From: Pachyseris speciosa
Lineage: Eukaryota; Cnidaria; Anthozoa; Scleractinia; Pachyseridae
Direction: 5' to 3'
NCBI GenBank assembly: GCA_016490735.1
Contig: JAEMWC010000040.1
Span: 127,501 to 191,500, forward strand
DNA length: 64,000 bases
Shown here in pieces: positions 22,609 through 33,461 of this stretch (positions are counted from its first letter, which is position 1; every line of letters starts with the position of its first letter). The notes under the pieces are model-generated. The model saw only the letters and a list, made by a program, of their open reading frames with translations, was not told where the DNA came from and made no database searches. A program made the position numbers and the translations under genes.

Positions 22609-22832
22609 GATTATGCCAGGCTGTTTACAGCTGCAGTATAATATGAATTATACGAAAGATATGAGACGAGATTTAACGATGCTTTGCCTTTTTTACTCAC
22701 TCAAAACAACAGTGAAATTTAAAGTACATAGCATAAAAACGACAAATGGTAACAGAAACATGAAGTAGTAACTCCTCAACTCCTTAAAACCGCTGACCAC
22801 ATGGTCAGCTTCGTCTTTTTTATGAACGAGCT
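22609..22832. repeat. DIRS terminal inverted repeat, left
   Basis: Contains tttttactcactcaaaacaa and ctcctcaactccttaaaacc, which are the inverse of ttgttttgagtgaataaaaa and ggtgttaaggagttgaggag at 28297-28397. The outermost part gattatgccaggctg is not shared with the right end but is repeated in the internal complementary region. Confidence 0.85.
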
Positions 22833-22917
22833 GGAGAAGGAGAAAAAATAGCAAAAGGGGTAAAAACATGGAAATAGATAGAGGGCGGGAACAAACAGGG
22901 CGGGAAAGCATTGTTAT

Positions 22918-22990
22918 ACTGCAACTGTAAAAAGCCTGGCATAATCAGCAATTATACTTCAAGATCTTCGCCTCAATTTAACAATGCATG
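22918..22990. repeat. DIRS internal complementary region
   Basis: tatactgcaactgtaaaaag and cctggcataatc are the inverse of the left outer edge (22609-22641). The next part ttatacttcaagatcttcgc and ctcaatttaacaatgc is the inverse of the right outer edge (28403-28440). Both matches in one block mark the circle junction template. Confidence 0.85.
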
Positions 22991-23000
22991 TTCAAAGCCC

Positions 23001-23770
23001 TTAATCATTTACAGAAGTAGTACTGGACAAAACCGCCCTGTCAGCTAGAGGGTCAAATCTGGGGAGGTAGTAATACTTAAAAGTGTTCTCTTGGGACCAG
23101 TCCGCCATTGTAAGAATCTTTGGCACTGAGATACCCTTGTTAGCAGCTGCTGAGGTGGAAGCAGCTCTGACAGAATGGGCAGTAAAATAGTTGTATCAAT
23201 ACCTGCATCGCTCAAGGAAACCTTGATCTATCTAGCCAGAGTAGCAGAGGTTACAGGTTGGTGTGGCTTAATGTAAGATAGGAAAAGATTATTAGGCTTA
23301 GACGAATCTATAGGCCTAAAATCCTTTGTTCGAGACTCATACTCCCTAAGGCAAGCAACTGGACACAAGTCGTGGTCATCAGGGAAACTAGCGTGAAAAC
23401 GTAACTTAGGATCCTGGCCTGGGCGGGATGTCTTAGAAAGTCCTGGAAGTTTAAAAGATACCCCCTCAGGGTAGAAATTTCGAAACCTTAAATCCCTTTT
23501 GGCCAGGTCCGAAGACCGATCTGGAGCGGTAAGAGCCAAAAGGATTGTGAGCTTGATAGACAAAAGCCGGAGAGACAATGAAGTGTTAGGGCCAATAGAT
23601 TTGATAAACCTTAGAACAAATGAAACATCCCACGTGGAAGTGTACTTGGGATGAGGTGGTCGTAGTTGGAAAAGCGCCTTAAGGAACTGACAAACTAATG
23701 GATGTGAGCCTACATTACTAGAGTCCACCTTAGGCAAAACTGCCGACAGAGCAGAACGATAAACATTCAA
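23001..23770 (-). pseudogene. DIRS tyrosine recombinase
   Basis: N-terminal YRSALSAVLPKV and core LSIKLTILLALTAPDRSSDL, where the Arg of the first catalytic box lies near DRSSDL. The His box FTAHSVRAASTSAAANKG and the end FKYYYLPRFDPLADRAV with candidate nucleophile Tyr are in a frame shifted near 23180. The stop is at 23001-23003. The enzyme would join circular cDNA to the genome. A one-base frameshift and a nonsense codon (near 23228) inactivate it. Confidence 0.8.
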
Positions 23771-23826
23771 GGTTCTCTATTCTCTCCCTTCCTTAAACTG
23801 ATCTTTCAGGAATTCTAAAATTTACT

Positions 23827-24820
23827 CTAAAGAAGCTGAAAGGGGATTAATCTTTCGTGGTAGACACCAGCTATTCCACTCGTTCCAGGCAGAGGAGTAA
23901 GCACTGGATTTACTCCTCCGCCAAGCTGCCAACAGAATTTCTCTAGTTTCTTGAGAAAAGCTCGCCGACGGGAAGCGTTGCCTGACACCAGCCATCCAGC
24001 TAACTGAAGGTTGGGAAGTGGATTCGTCTGACCCGCCCTGCAGAGGAGATCCGGAGTCACTGGAAGGAGCAGCGGAAGGTCCACACAAAGTTCTAACAGC
24101 AGGGGGTACCACAGTTGGGTTGGCCAAACGGGGGTTAAAAGGACCAGCTGGAACACTTCCTGAGCAACAACCTCATGGAGGCATTGACTTATCAAGGCAA
24201 ATGGGGGGAAGGCGTAACCCAGAAGACTCTTCCAGTTGAGGGAAAAGGCGTCCGTAAACGTTGCTAGAGGATCCGATCTCCAGCTGACAAACTGAGGAAG
24301 TTCGAAAGTTAACCGCGACGCAAACAGATCTATCTCTAGGGGACCCCACGCAACCTGAAGAGCCTGAAAGATGGCAGGTTTCAACTTCCAGTCGCTGGAG
24401 TCTAGCATTGTCCTCGATTCCCAATCCGCTCTGATATTCAGAGTTCGGGGTAAGTGTTTCGCTGAAACTACCAAATGGTGTTGAAGACACCACTCCCAGA
24501 GACCGACTCCTAGGTTTGAAAACAGGTGAGAGTGGGTTCCTCCCATTTTGTTGATGTAAGACACAGCAGAAACATTGTCTATGAGCAGATGAACATGAAC
24601 ACAAGCTTTGTCTCTTGTGAAGGATTTCAGGGCAAAGGACCCTGCAATTAGTTCTGGGCAGTTTATATGAAGTCTCTGTTCGGGTAAAGCCCAAGGCCCT
24701 CCCGTTCGAACCCCTTCGCAGTAGGCTCCCCAGCCTTAGCGAGAGGCATCTGTTTCTATCACCAGGTCTACTGGGTGAAGGAACAGGGCCTTGCCATTCC
24801 AAGCCCCCAAGTGATCTCTC
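23827..24820 (-). pseudogene. DIRS RNase H and C-terminal region
   Basis: After LVIETDASR (first RNase H Asp, near 24740-24770) the frame shifts and continues as LRTGTETSYK-type sequence on one frame and VSYINKMGGTHSHLFSNLG on another, with AKHLPRTLNIRADWESRTML marking the His and Asp of the domain. Downstream come GPLEIDLFASRLTFELPQFV, SWRSDPLATFTDAF and VWPTQLWYPLLLEL, the typical DIRS tail that precedes the recombinase. Frameshifts near 24560 and 24735 break it. Confidence 0.75.
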
Positions 24821-25231
24821 CACCACATTATCTCCTCGGTCGATTCCTGATTGAGAGAAATTAGGGCGTCGTATGAGGGTAGGGAAGCTAGAGACCCATT
24901 CTTCAACCTTTGGAGATTTCTGTAATGGAGAGGAGCAGGGAAAACTGCCTTAATTGAGGATGTCAGGAGGCCTAGGAACTTTGACAACTCTCGGATTGCA
25001 ACCGATTGGGTGTCTAACAGGCTCTGACATTTTTTCCTGATCTTTCGAAATTTTTCGCCTGGAAGGCTGAGTGACAGATCTCCGGAATCCACAAGATGGC
25101 CTAGAAACTCCAGTTGCCTTGAGGGGACTAGTTGAGATTTTGGGTAGTTTACAATAAACCCTAGGCTCTCTAGAAGGTTTAGTGCTGTTGCTGCCGAGAC
25201 CCTAAACTTAGCAAGTGGAGTAGCGACCAGA
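24736..25231 (-). pseudogene. DIRS RT C-terminal part (thumb and connection)
   Basis: Starts at EHLVATPLAKFRVSAATALN right at the insertion boundary and continues ESLGFIVNYPKSQLVPSRQL and EFLGHLVDS, then the connection to RNase H. This is the continuation of the RT core at 25967-26378 once the 735-bp insertion is skipped. Confidence 0.8.
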
Positions 25232-25966
25232 TGTTCACTAAAAAACCCCAGAAAACTCTTGGCTATAAGCCGAGACTTGAAAATCGAATGCCGAAGTTCC
25301 GTGGAGAAAAAAAACGCATGGATCGTGTGCCACACTTCAGTGAGAATTATGTTGAAAATCTTAAAAATTCAATGCCATACCTTCACCATAAAGGAATTTT
25401 AACGAACCTTGTAACTTTTAGGAAATGTTTGGAACCTTTTTATGCCAAAAAAACTCAAAACACCTCCAAAATACAAAAGATCGAAGTTGTAAACGACCCG
25501 CCATCTTGTATGACCTGGCAGGCTAGGTGAGAGAGAGGTTACCAAGCCAGCAACGTGCTTTGAGTCACGCTCGGTTGTGCTTGATCCCAAAAGCAGAAAC
25601 AGGATGGTTTTGCTCAAGTTTATTGAAGAATTTCTTCCACAAATAACATCACAAAGTAGACCCAATTAATTCACAGGAAATGTGACGACTCCTGTGGAGA
25701 TAACAAGCTTATAGTAGGGTATGTGAAGCAACAAACAGGTCAAGTGTGATGTCAACAACGACTGATGAAAGCTTCCTTGAAGCAAAACTAGCAAATGGCT
25801 CCTTTACGAGCCACCACATATTGGCCCTCATTTTTATTGTTGTCTTTGAACTTTTTCCCCCGAAAACTATCGGCTATAAGCCGAACCCCCTTCTCTGGTG
25901 GAAAATTTACTCTTGGTGGTTTAATTTAACGGAAAAATCGCTCGGCTTATAGTCAAATAAATACGG
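25232..25966. mobile_element. Insertion in the DIRS RT, MITE-like
   Basis: It separates ILIMANSRDL from EHLVATPLAK of the RT. Motifs ggctataagccgag (about 25260) and ggctataagccgaac (about 25870) and the end ctcggcttatagtcaaataa ending in tacgg resemble subterminal repeats of a DNA transposon. No target duplication or coding region was found. Family unknown. Confidence 0.6.
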
Positions 25967-26378
25967 TAGGTCCCTTGAATTGGCCATGATGAGAATATCG
26001 TCCAAGTAAATAATTAGACGAATTCCCATTTGTCTGAGCAGTGCTACTACCGGTTTCATTAACTTGGTAAACACCCTTGGTGCAGTTGCTAAGCCAAATG
26101 GGAGGCAAGCAAATTCTACTAGAGACCTTTTCCAGAGGAAACGGAGAAACTTTTGGTGTGCCTTCCACACCGGGACTGTGAGATAAGCATCTTTCAGGTC
26201 CAGTTTCACTAAGTAGTCGCCTTTTCTTAAAAGATTCTTTAACATGTGAATGCCCTCCATCTTGAAGTGTTGGTACTCTAAAAACTGATTCAGGGACTTT
26301 AGATTTATAACGGGACGGTTTCCCCCACCCTTCTTGGGCACTACAAACAAATTGGTGACAAAACCCTGAGGTAAACAA
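25967..26378 (-). pseudogene. DIRS reverse transcriptase core
   Basis: Contains NLFVVPKKGGGNRPVINLKS, motif A YLVKLDLKDAYLTVP, motif B FACLPFGLATAPRVFTKLM and motif C IIYLDDILIMANS. All catalytic Asp residues are present. It is joined upstream to the connection segment at 26840 only across a SINE, and downstream to 25231 only across the insertion above. Confidence 0.87.
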
Positions 26379-26414
26379 TTGCTGGGAACTAGATGGACTG
26401 CTTGTTTTTGAACC

Positions 26415-26840
26415 GCCGACCGGTTAGCTCAGTGGTAGAGCACCGGACTACCGTGCGGGAGGTCGCGGGTTCAAAATCTCGGCTGGACCAACACTCAAGG
26501 TCTTTAAATAATTGAGGAGAAAGTGCTGCCTTTGTAATGACATCTACAAACGGTTAGACTTCTATTCTTCTCGGATAAGGACGATAAACCGATAAACTCT
26601 TCAAAATTCTCTGATTCTGTGGGACGTAAGAGAACCACTAGGGACGTAACAAAACTCTGGATGTGACCACCCCTAGTGCTGACCTGTTCCATTTAGCAAG
26701 TGGCCGGCAAGGCGTGATGTCCCAAAAAGGCTTATGGTGGATGAGGCCACACGCATAACAGTCATAAGTCAATGGGACTTTGCCGAGAAAATGCTTAAAT
26801 CATGTAGATGTAGATGTAGATGTAGATGTAGAATAATTCC
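26415..26840 (+). mobile_element. tRNA-derived SINE with TGTAGA hexamer tail
   Basis: Head: ggttagctcagtggtagagc with a B box-like gggttcaaaatctcggc. The anticodon-loop position reads CTACCGT, but the acceptor stem does not pair well, so this is a tRNA-like head and not a functional tRNA. The element ends in five copies of tgtaga (about 26800-26831). It splits the DIRS Gag-Pol frame. Confidence 0.7.
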
Positions 26841-28252
26841 TTTATCTCCGAGTTTATTACCTGTTGCTCGGCTTGTGACAGAAAGGGGGGTGAGGAAGAT
26901 TCAGCTGAACAGGAGGTGACACTAGTTCTAACTGATAACCTTTTACAACTTGTGGAATCCAAGGATCTTGCGTGACTCTTTCCCATACAGGAAGAAAATA
27001 TTTTAGGCGCCCCACCACTAGGGGAACGCGATGAAAGTTTGGGAGAAAAAAATCCAGAAACATACCTGGTGGGAGGTTGAGTGGGCGGTGCGAACCTACT
27101 GGGTTGGAGGTCGGGGTTGGAGAGTAGTGTAACTCTGACCTCGTCCTCTCCCTCTCTGAGTTTGTGCAAGATTCCAGGTTGACTGCTGGAAAGTGTTGGA
27201 TGGATTGAAGCCTCTGAAGTGTTGGCGGCCTCCGCGAGCCCGTGTTGGTCCCTTGGAGGCCCCTCTCCGAAACAACGGCTTTCCAGCCCTTGATGTGTCT
27301 GCAGTGTCTTCAAGCCCTCCTCAAACCCTGCACTAAAGAGCTGACGACAAGCATCAGGAAATTCCTCTTTGGCCAAAGAGGTGAGCATGGGATTAAGCTT
27401 TGTGAGAACTTGTTCACGACGGTGAGTAGAAATCTGTGCTGACGTTTCCCCAGTGAGTCAAATGGCATTTTTGAAACAAGTCATGAAATTTAAGATCGTG
27501 GTCTTGTCCAGTGTGACAGAGCCATTCTTGTTTACAGGTTTCTAGCAATGGTGACAAGTTTTCATACATGGTGCTCAGGGAACCAAGCACATCTAAAACG
27601 TTGTCTTGAATTTCCTTGTGAGCTTTATCCTGGGATTTCAAACCTTGAATCAGGGGCTTCAGATAATCATCTAGGATAGGCGTGTATGCCTCGTCAATGT
27701 TTGGTCTAGGAAACGTTTAACCAAAGCTCTACGCTCAAATCGTGAGAGCGGCTTTCTAGTGGTGCTGATAAAGGCACTTAAATCCTCACTGGCTTCCCAG
27801 CGCGAATATGGAGCCAGATCGTCGTCTATTTATTCGACTTCGCCATCTTCTGAGCAAGACGGGGAGAGCAAGTCGTGAGCACCTGCTCGCTTCGACGGAT
27901 CGTCGTCCTCAATGACAAGCGGTCCCGCGGGCAGAGACCTTTTATTGGTACGCTCTGCTTGACCCAGTGGTACTGCAGATGACGGAACCTTCTGGCCCAA
28001 TGGTACTTCGATTCTTGAAAAAGCCTTCTGGCCCATCGGCACTTCGGCTGAGGAAGACGAGTGTAAACTCTTCCACAGTTCTGGGCGAATGTGCTCCAAA
28101 ATAGAGGAGGATAGAGCGGAAATAAAACCTTGGTGGGCCACAATAGCCTGAGCCAAGGCAGAATTCTCAGAAGCCATACCTGGATGGGGGTCAGAGACGT
28201 CAGATGTTGAACATGAATGCTCAGTTACAAAATCCTGCGTGTTCTCCGTCAT
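26841..28252 (-). pseudogene. DIRS Gag and Gag-RT linker
   Basis: Start codon at 28250-28252 (MTENTQDFVTEHSCSTSDVS), a Ser-rich protein with repeated PLGQ/PMGQ motifs and an acidic end. After frameshifts near 27826 and 27410-27641 the frame continues with FPDACRQLFSAGFEEGLKTL and the linker RLKYFLPVWERVTQDPWIPQ, which leads into the RT in this group. The first ATG lies just inside the right terminal repeat. Confidence 0.7.
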
Positions 28253-28256
28253 GGCG

Positions 28257-28440
28257 AATGAACAAAAAAGACGAAGCGAAGCATGTGGTCAGCGGTGTTA
28301 AGGAGTTGAGGAGTTATTACTTCATGTTTCTGTTACGATTTGTCGTTTTTATGCTATGTACTTTAAATTTCACTGTTGTTTTGAGTGAATAAAAAAGGCA
28401 AAGCATTGTTAAATTGAGGCGAAGATCTTGAAGTATAATC
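28257..28440. repeat. DIRS terminal inverted repeat, right
   Basis: Inverse of the left repeat over about 150 bp; ends gaagatcttgaagtataat, which recurs inverted in the internal complementary region. Confidence 0.85.
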
Positions 28441-29040
28441 TAACCTGGCAAACATACTTGAAATAAGACTGAGGATTACCAGGCTCTAAAACGTTTACGT
28501 CCCACACTGCCCCCATCAAAGAGTCTAACTTTCAATATCTCTACCTTTGTAAGTGACTTGAAATAGATTTGTACTTGAAAGTCCAAAGATTTCAGTGTCA
28601 AGCCGAGTAGCACTGCGTGAAATACCAGACCACACACCTTGACGCATATGACTTGCCAAACAACTCTTTCTAAGGTCTAACAAGTACTCCACATTCCCAA
28701 TATTCCTCTCTTGACATCTTAAAACCCTTTCTCAGCCCTCACAAATTATCGTATCTACAAGATTTCTTACTTTTGAAGTACAAGTTACGTCCGAGTTGCA
28801 AATATATTTACTATCCGTTACACTGCAGTCAACAACCTGAATTAAATTGTCAGCCTTATCATTGACCAAATCACAGATAACAAGAAACTTATAAGTAAAT
28901 TTATGGGCAACCCTTGAAATTCTGGTGCAAACAAAAACTGAATTTCAAGCAAATGACAGTTTATAAAAAGAGCCAATCCTAACTACGGTTCGACTGGGTT
29001 TCACGCACGCAGAAACAAAACTCCAAACTGTCAGTTTCAG
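28441..29040. other. Non-coding interval
   Basis: No supported feature. It may include the 3' untranslated region of the gene at 29041-30324. Confidence 0.3.
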
Positions 29041-30324
29041 CTACTGATTGCAGAGGTGCTGGCTGTCGCAGAGGAGGCGCATCCTGTGCATGGTTCCGTC
29101 CCTTCCTTTTCTGCTAGCCTTCTCTTCCTGCTGGTCCCCATTTGATGCTAGCTGCCACACATTTACCGTTTTAAGGGTGGCATCGCGTAGGTTCACAGTA
29201 ACCTGAAAACAAATTAAAACAAAACTAAATGTCTTAGTATATAATGTAATTTTCAATCAGAATTTTTTCCAAATGTCAAGCAAAACTTCTTGTGTCCCCT
29301 AATTAGTAAGGGATTTCTCCCTGGCTACAAAGGTTTCTGACAGTTTCTAATACTACTTCTGACCCCCTTTTACAAGAGAGAAGATGAAAACAAAACACTT
29401 TGTGAGGAAGGTTTCGCACTTTGTGAACTGGTATTTGTTTTCTTTGATCTCAGAGAAATCACCATTAAGATTAACAAAACCTACATGTAGTAGTACTGCT
29501 ACTTCTTAGTACTGCCTACTAAGAAAGGTTGGAAAATGTGTGTTCAATCTTAAGTTTGTGTAACCGTCCTCAGTCTCCCACAGAGGCATATAAGGAAACG
29601 TATGGAAACTAGTAAGGAGAATATGCATCTTGACAAAAGGACTTAAGGACTTTTCATCCAAGAGACAGTTGAACTTACCAACTTGCGAATGGGATCAGAA
29701 TGTTGCACTGTGACACCTTCCCCAGATAACAAGACCGTGTCTCCTGTCACAAGCTTTTTTTAAATTTGGACTCTAGGAATAAAAACAAGTATTGTAAGGC
29801 ATCCATAAAAACAAATGGAGTATGATGCCGTGACATGCGTGACAAACGGAATCACAGGTATGGCATGCACTGCAAAAATCACGAGAGCTACATCGGAGAA
29901 TAGTCTCCACGGACTATTCAATTTTACTAGAAAGTGAACCCTCTAACGGTCAACTTTAAGCAACGAATAATATTGATACTGTCCGCGATTGTGCGATTCT
30001 TCGATTGTGCTATGCCATTATCGGAGCTATCCTTCGATTTTACACTCGACATGCGATCTTGAAATTATTTTAAAAATAACTGAATCTCGATTAACTATGC
30101 TTGCTTACCTTATTATTGGCAAAGTAACGTGGAACCAACACTTCTTCTGATGTCCTTTTTCTGATTTCAACGGGGTCCACGATTTCACGATCCCACTCTG
30201 GCTTCCATGGAGGAAACATGACAACAACCGAATCCTGGCGTTTGTCAACGATCTTGGCATAGTGCCACACTCCAAATTCATCGACGGAATCGACATTTTC
30301 ACCAACGGCGAAATCCATTTTCAC
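29041..30324 (-). CDS. Small three-exon gene, Tudor/Agenet-like N-terminal domain
   Basis: Three phase-0 exons give a 150-residue protein: 30324-30109 (72 codons, donor GTAAGC), 29753-29679 (25 codons, donor GTAAGT) and 29202-29041 (53 codons plus TAG, preceded by a pyrimidine-rich tract and CAG). Exon 1 encodes VGENVDSVDEFGVWHYAKIV and FPPWKPEWDREIVDP, which resembles a Tudor or Agenet-type chromatin-reader fold; exon 2 encodes VTGDTVLLSGEGVTVQHSDP. The acceptor of exon 2 is an A-rich aaaaaaag and therefore doubtful; an upstream cctag would cause a frameshift. It is the only gene here that looks intact and host-like, although it could be a captured fragment. Confidence 0.55.
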
Positions 30325-30521
30325 AATCGAAATACAGAGAAGTCCACTACCCCAGGTTGCAATTGTAAATGTGGAAAACGAAAATTCATCGCGATCATTT
30401 TATGCGTTACACTGTTTTGATCATTTGCATAATAAAGGAAACTGCTTTGTTTAGCAACTTCTTTTGTTTGGAAGTAAAATCACGAGCTATAGGCTCCAGT
30501 CATGGAAGGCTGTGTTCAAAA

Positions 30522-30713
30522 TCACATCTGCTGTATTTTTCGAAGAAATTTCAATTCCTCAAGTGGGATTTTTCGTTCTACTTCACCATCATACAGACGT
30601 AACAAGAATGACGGATTGGTCAACTGGCCGGGTTTGAGACTTTGAACCGCCACTCTTCTTCCGTTCACTTCCAGCGGCTTTGAAACCTGAATTTGAAATC
30701 TTTTCACTCCTCC
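30522..30713 (-). other. Short open frame, unknown
   Basis: Encodes FQIQVSKPLEVNGRRVAVQS and LLRLYDGEVERKIPLEELKF before a TGA. The composition looks like real protein and it lies upstream of the three-exon gene on the same strand, so it may be another exon or a separate decayed copy. No family is recognised. Confidence 0.3.
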
Positions 30714-31244
30714 TTAAACGCCTTTTTTAAGGAATGCGAATCAAATTCTTAACTTTTTTGGGGAAAATTTTTTCATTCAACGACGCACGCATCGATCGGT
30801 GAGGCGCTACTTGAGCTTATCAAAATTTAAAATTACTTTGATGCTCTCCGCGCCGCTCGAAACACTCCATTTAAGATCTCTTTTTAAGACTCTAAAAACA
30901 CTCCTCTTTCATAGATATAAATCAGAGTTGAAGGCATTGAGCGAGGAATTTAAAACCATAAAAATAGTCGTAGTGATTTTTCGGAATAAAGAACAAAAGG
31001 ATACGCTTTACAACTTCGCAGCTCAAGGCCGCTGAATTGGGCTATTGTTCCAGTCTTTTGAAATCTCTTCAGGGTCTTCCTGCATAAGTTCTCACCTTTT
31101 CAATCGGATAAAACCGAATTCATTTGCCACATTTTCGGCGGCTGCCGGAGTAAATGCCCAAAGGAATAATGAGAGCCTTCAGGATAATAAATCCAGCGAA
31201 GTCACCCATTTTTTAATGACACACTTAAAGCGGCGTGAAGTTGA

Positions 31245-31525
31245 AATGATAGGTGCTTTTTACTAGCTGTGATGAGTAGTATTTGTGTGCACGATGTGGA
31301 GCGCTTCCCATCAATTCCTGATTTCCGAGATTTTGACTCTCGGTCATGATCTCACTCCTTTAAAACTTGTAACAATATGTTGAATGTAGGTGGTTTTTAC
31401 TTGCTGTGAGTACTACTTGTGCGCACGGTATGGAGCACGTCCCATCAGTTCTTCATTTCCCAGATTTTTACTCTCTTGGTCATCATCTCACTCTTTTAAA
31501 ACTTTCAAGACCATATTGAAAGTAG
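31245..31525 (+). repeat. 137-bp satellite, second block
   Basis: About two units in the same orientation as the main block; interrupted at 31526 by PLE-2. Confidence 0.88.
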
Positions 31526-31537
31526 GTTCTTTTACTA
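31526..31537. repeat. Target-site duplication of PLE-2, left
   Basis: gttcttttacta, identical to 34496-34507; part of the satellite unit. Confidence 0.87.
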
Positions 31538-31688
31538 AAAAACACTGGAAAATACTAAATAGCAAGGACCACCGTTGCAAAATAGAAGAGCCGGATCCTG
31601 TAATAGATCTAACCAGCTATAAAATTGTAAACTAGAAAACGGTAAGAAACAAGCAAGGCTGGTTACACGGCTAGGAATATATATTTAA

Positions 31689-31727
31689 ACCAATATTTCG
31701 GGAGGCACAGCCTTCCTTCATCAGGGT
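31689..31727 (-). ncRNA. Hammerhead-like motif of PLE-2, left arm
   Basis: On the minus strand: ACC, CTGATGA, extra A, GGAAGGC/GCCTCCC hairpin with one mismatch, GAAA, palindromic ATAT, T, GGT. The layout matches PLE-1 and PLE-3, but stem I is only three pairs. Confidence 0.5.
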
Positions 31728-31889
31728 GTTACATATTATGACCCTAAGATGAAACGACGTTACAGTTTTAAAAAAAGTTGTACATGTAACATGATATTAT
31801 AATAAAGGTAAACAATACAACGTAAAATAAAAAAACGTTACAGTTTGAAAATTTGAGAAAAACGTAACAAGAAAACAAAAAGATAGGTA

Positions 31890-33461
31890 TTATATTTCTT
31901 CTTTTCTGTTGATACCTAACGGTTCAAGAGTTTGACCTCTATCAATTAGATATGCTTCTCTGGCTCTTCGTACACCGTCACGATTAGATTTGGACAGTTC
32001 TAGTGGAATTAGTTGCATGTCAGAAGCGCTGTGACCGTTAGAGAGAAAATGTTCTGATACTGCAGTGGGTTTAGAGCTGTTGGTTTGTTTGTCGACTGTT
32101 CTACGATGTTCGTTGAAACGGTCCTTAAGTCGTCGTTTAGTTTCGCCTATGTATTGTTTGTGACAGTGATTGCATTGTACCATGTATATGACATTTTTGG
32201 AATTACAGTCAATGTGATGTTTGATAAATCTAGTTTCGCCGGTGGAATGAAAAGTATAGGTTGTAAGTCCATCAGTTATGTAGTTGCATGTTAAACAGTT
32301 GTGGCCACAGCGAAAGGCACCAAGGGGTTGATTATTTTTAGCAGGTTTACGTAGTTTAGCACTGACCAATAGATCGTTAAGATTGTTAGAACGTCGGAAA
32401 GCAACAAGAGGGGCAGCCTTGAAAACGTCAACGCAGCGGGGAGATGAAGATAAAATGTTGAAGTGTTTGTGAATAATAGATGATACGGAGCGAATAGCTG
32501 GATTGTATGTTATGACAAGGGGTACACGTGTAGGCTGGTTAGTATCGGAATTGCGTTGTTTGGGGGCAAGTGCTTCGGTACGTGAAATGTTGTAAACGCG
32601 TTGTATTTCGTTGTTGAGGTAAGAGAGATTGTACCCACGTTTGTTGAGATAAGACTTAAGTTCGTTAAGACGGAGTGCGAAAGTTTCGTCAGAAGAGCAG
32701 ATGCGTCGAAGTCTGAGAGCTAAACTGAATGGAATAGCTCTTTTGCTGTGTCTGGGATGGCAAGAGGATTGTAACAAGTATAGATGTTTGTCAGTAGCCT
32801 TAGTGTAAAGATCAGTAGTGATTTTACCGTTGTTCAGTGACACGTTGACGTCCAGAAAGGGTATGGATGAGAAAGAATAATTGGAAGTAAATTTAATTGT
32901 AGGGTGAATGTTGTTGAGATATGTGGTGAAGGTGTTGAGATCGTCTACTGAGTGTGTCCATATCATAAAAATGTCATCTATAAAGCGCCACCAGGTATGC
33001 GGTTGGTGTGGGGCATGTGATAGAGCGTTTGTCTCGAGTTTGGCGAGAAAAAGATTGGCATAAGATGGTGCCATTCTAGTTCCCATGGCAGTGCCGTGTA
33101 CTTGCAAGTAGTGCTTGTCGTCGAATGAAAAGTTGTTCATAGTGAGTATCATGCGTATGAGGTCACAGAGAGTTTCAGTGCCGATAGTGGAGGTAGTGCG
33201 TTTGCGTGTATCGAGGAAGTAACGACATGCATTGATGCCTTCGTTATGGGGTATGTTGGTGTAGAGTGAAGAAACGTCAAGTGTAACGAGAATGGCATTG
33301 TTGGGCAGTTGTCCGAGATTTTCGAGTTTGTTGAGGAAGTGAGTGGTGTCTTTTATGAATGATTGGGTAGTCTGTACGAGAGGTTTGAGATGATAGTCTT
33401 CGAACTGTGAGATGCGTTCTGTTGGATGTGCATTACTAGAAACAATAGGGCGTCCAGGGTT
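31890..33461 (-). CDS. PLE-2 RT and GIY-YIG endonuclease, 5'-truncated but open
   Basis: The frame is uninterrupted from the arm junction (formally open from 33527) to TAA. RT begins at NPGRPIVSSNAHPTERIS, then motif A VTLDVSSLYTNI, motif B GTAMGTRMAPSYANLF, motif C RFIDDIFMIW and motif D SSIPFLDVNV. The nuclease domain has VIYMVQCNHCHKQYIGETKR with an intact YIG and the Arg two turns later. Only the RT N-terminus is lost, replaced by the inverted arm. This is the best preserved enzyme in the window. Confidence 0.88.
   Translation of the reverse strand, partial: NPGRPIVSSNAHPTERISQFEDYHLKPLVQTTQSFIKDTTHFLNKLENLGQLPNNAILVTLDVSSLYTNIPHNEGINACRYFLDTRKRTTSTIGTETLCDLIRMILTMNNFSFDDKHYLQVHGTAMGTRMAPSYANLFLAKLETNALSHAPHQPHTWWRFIDDIFMIWTHSVDDLNTFTTYLNNIHPTIKFTSNYSFSSIPFLDVNVSLNNGKITTDLYTKATDKHLYLLQSSCHPRHSKRAIPFSLALRLRRICSSDETFALRLNELKSYLNKRGYNLSYLNNEIQRVYNISRTEALAPKQRNSDTNQPTRVPLVITYNPAIRSVSSIIHKHFNILSSSPRCVDVFKAAPLVAFRRSNNLNDLLVSAKLRKPAKNNQPLGAFRCGHNCLTCNYITDGLTTYTFHSTGETRFIKHHIDCNSKNVIYMVQCNHCHKQYIGETKRRLKDRFNEHRRTVDKQTNSSKPTAVSEHFLSNGHSASDMQLIPLELSKSNRDGVRRAREAYLIDRGQTLEPLGINRKEEI

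Larger units (their letters stand above)
22609..28440 (-). mobile_element. DIRS-like retroelement with inverted terminal repeats
   Basis: Minus-strand order is Gag, RT, RNase H, tyrosine recombinase. Inverted terminal repeats lie at 22609-22832 and 28257-28440; the inner about 150 bp match closely. A segment near 22925-22990 is the complement of the two outer edges joined, the internal complementary region that templates circularisation in DIRS elements. No target duplication is seen, as expected for tyrosine-recombinase elements. Two later insertions (25232-25966 and 26415-26840) break the RT. Confidence 0.88.

Noticed and set aside
26415..26490. Functional tRNA-Gly
   Set aside because: The acceptor stem does not pair, the T loop region has an extra base, and the sequence is the head of a 400-bp SINE.
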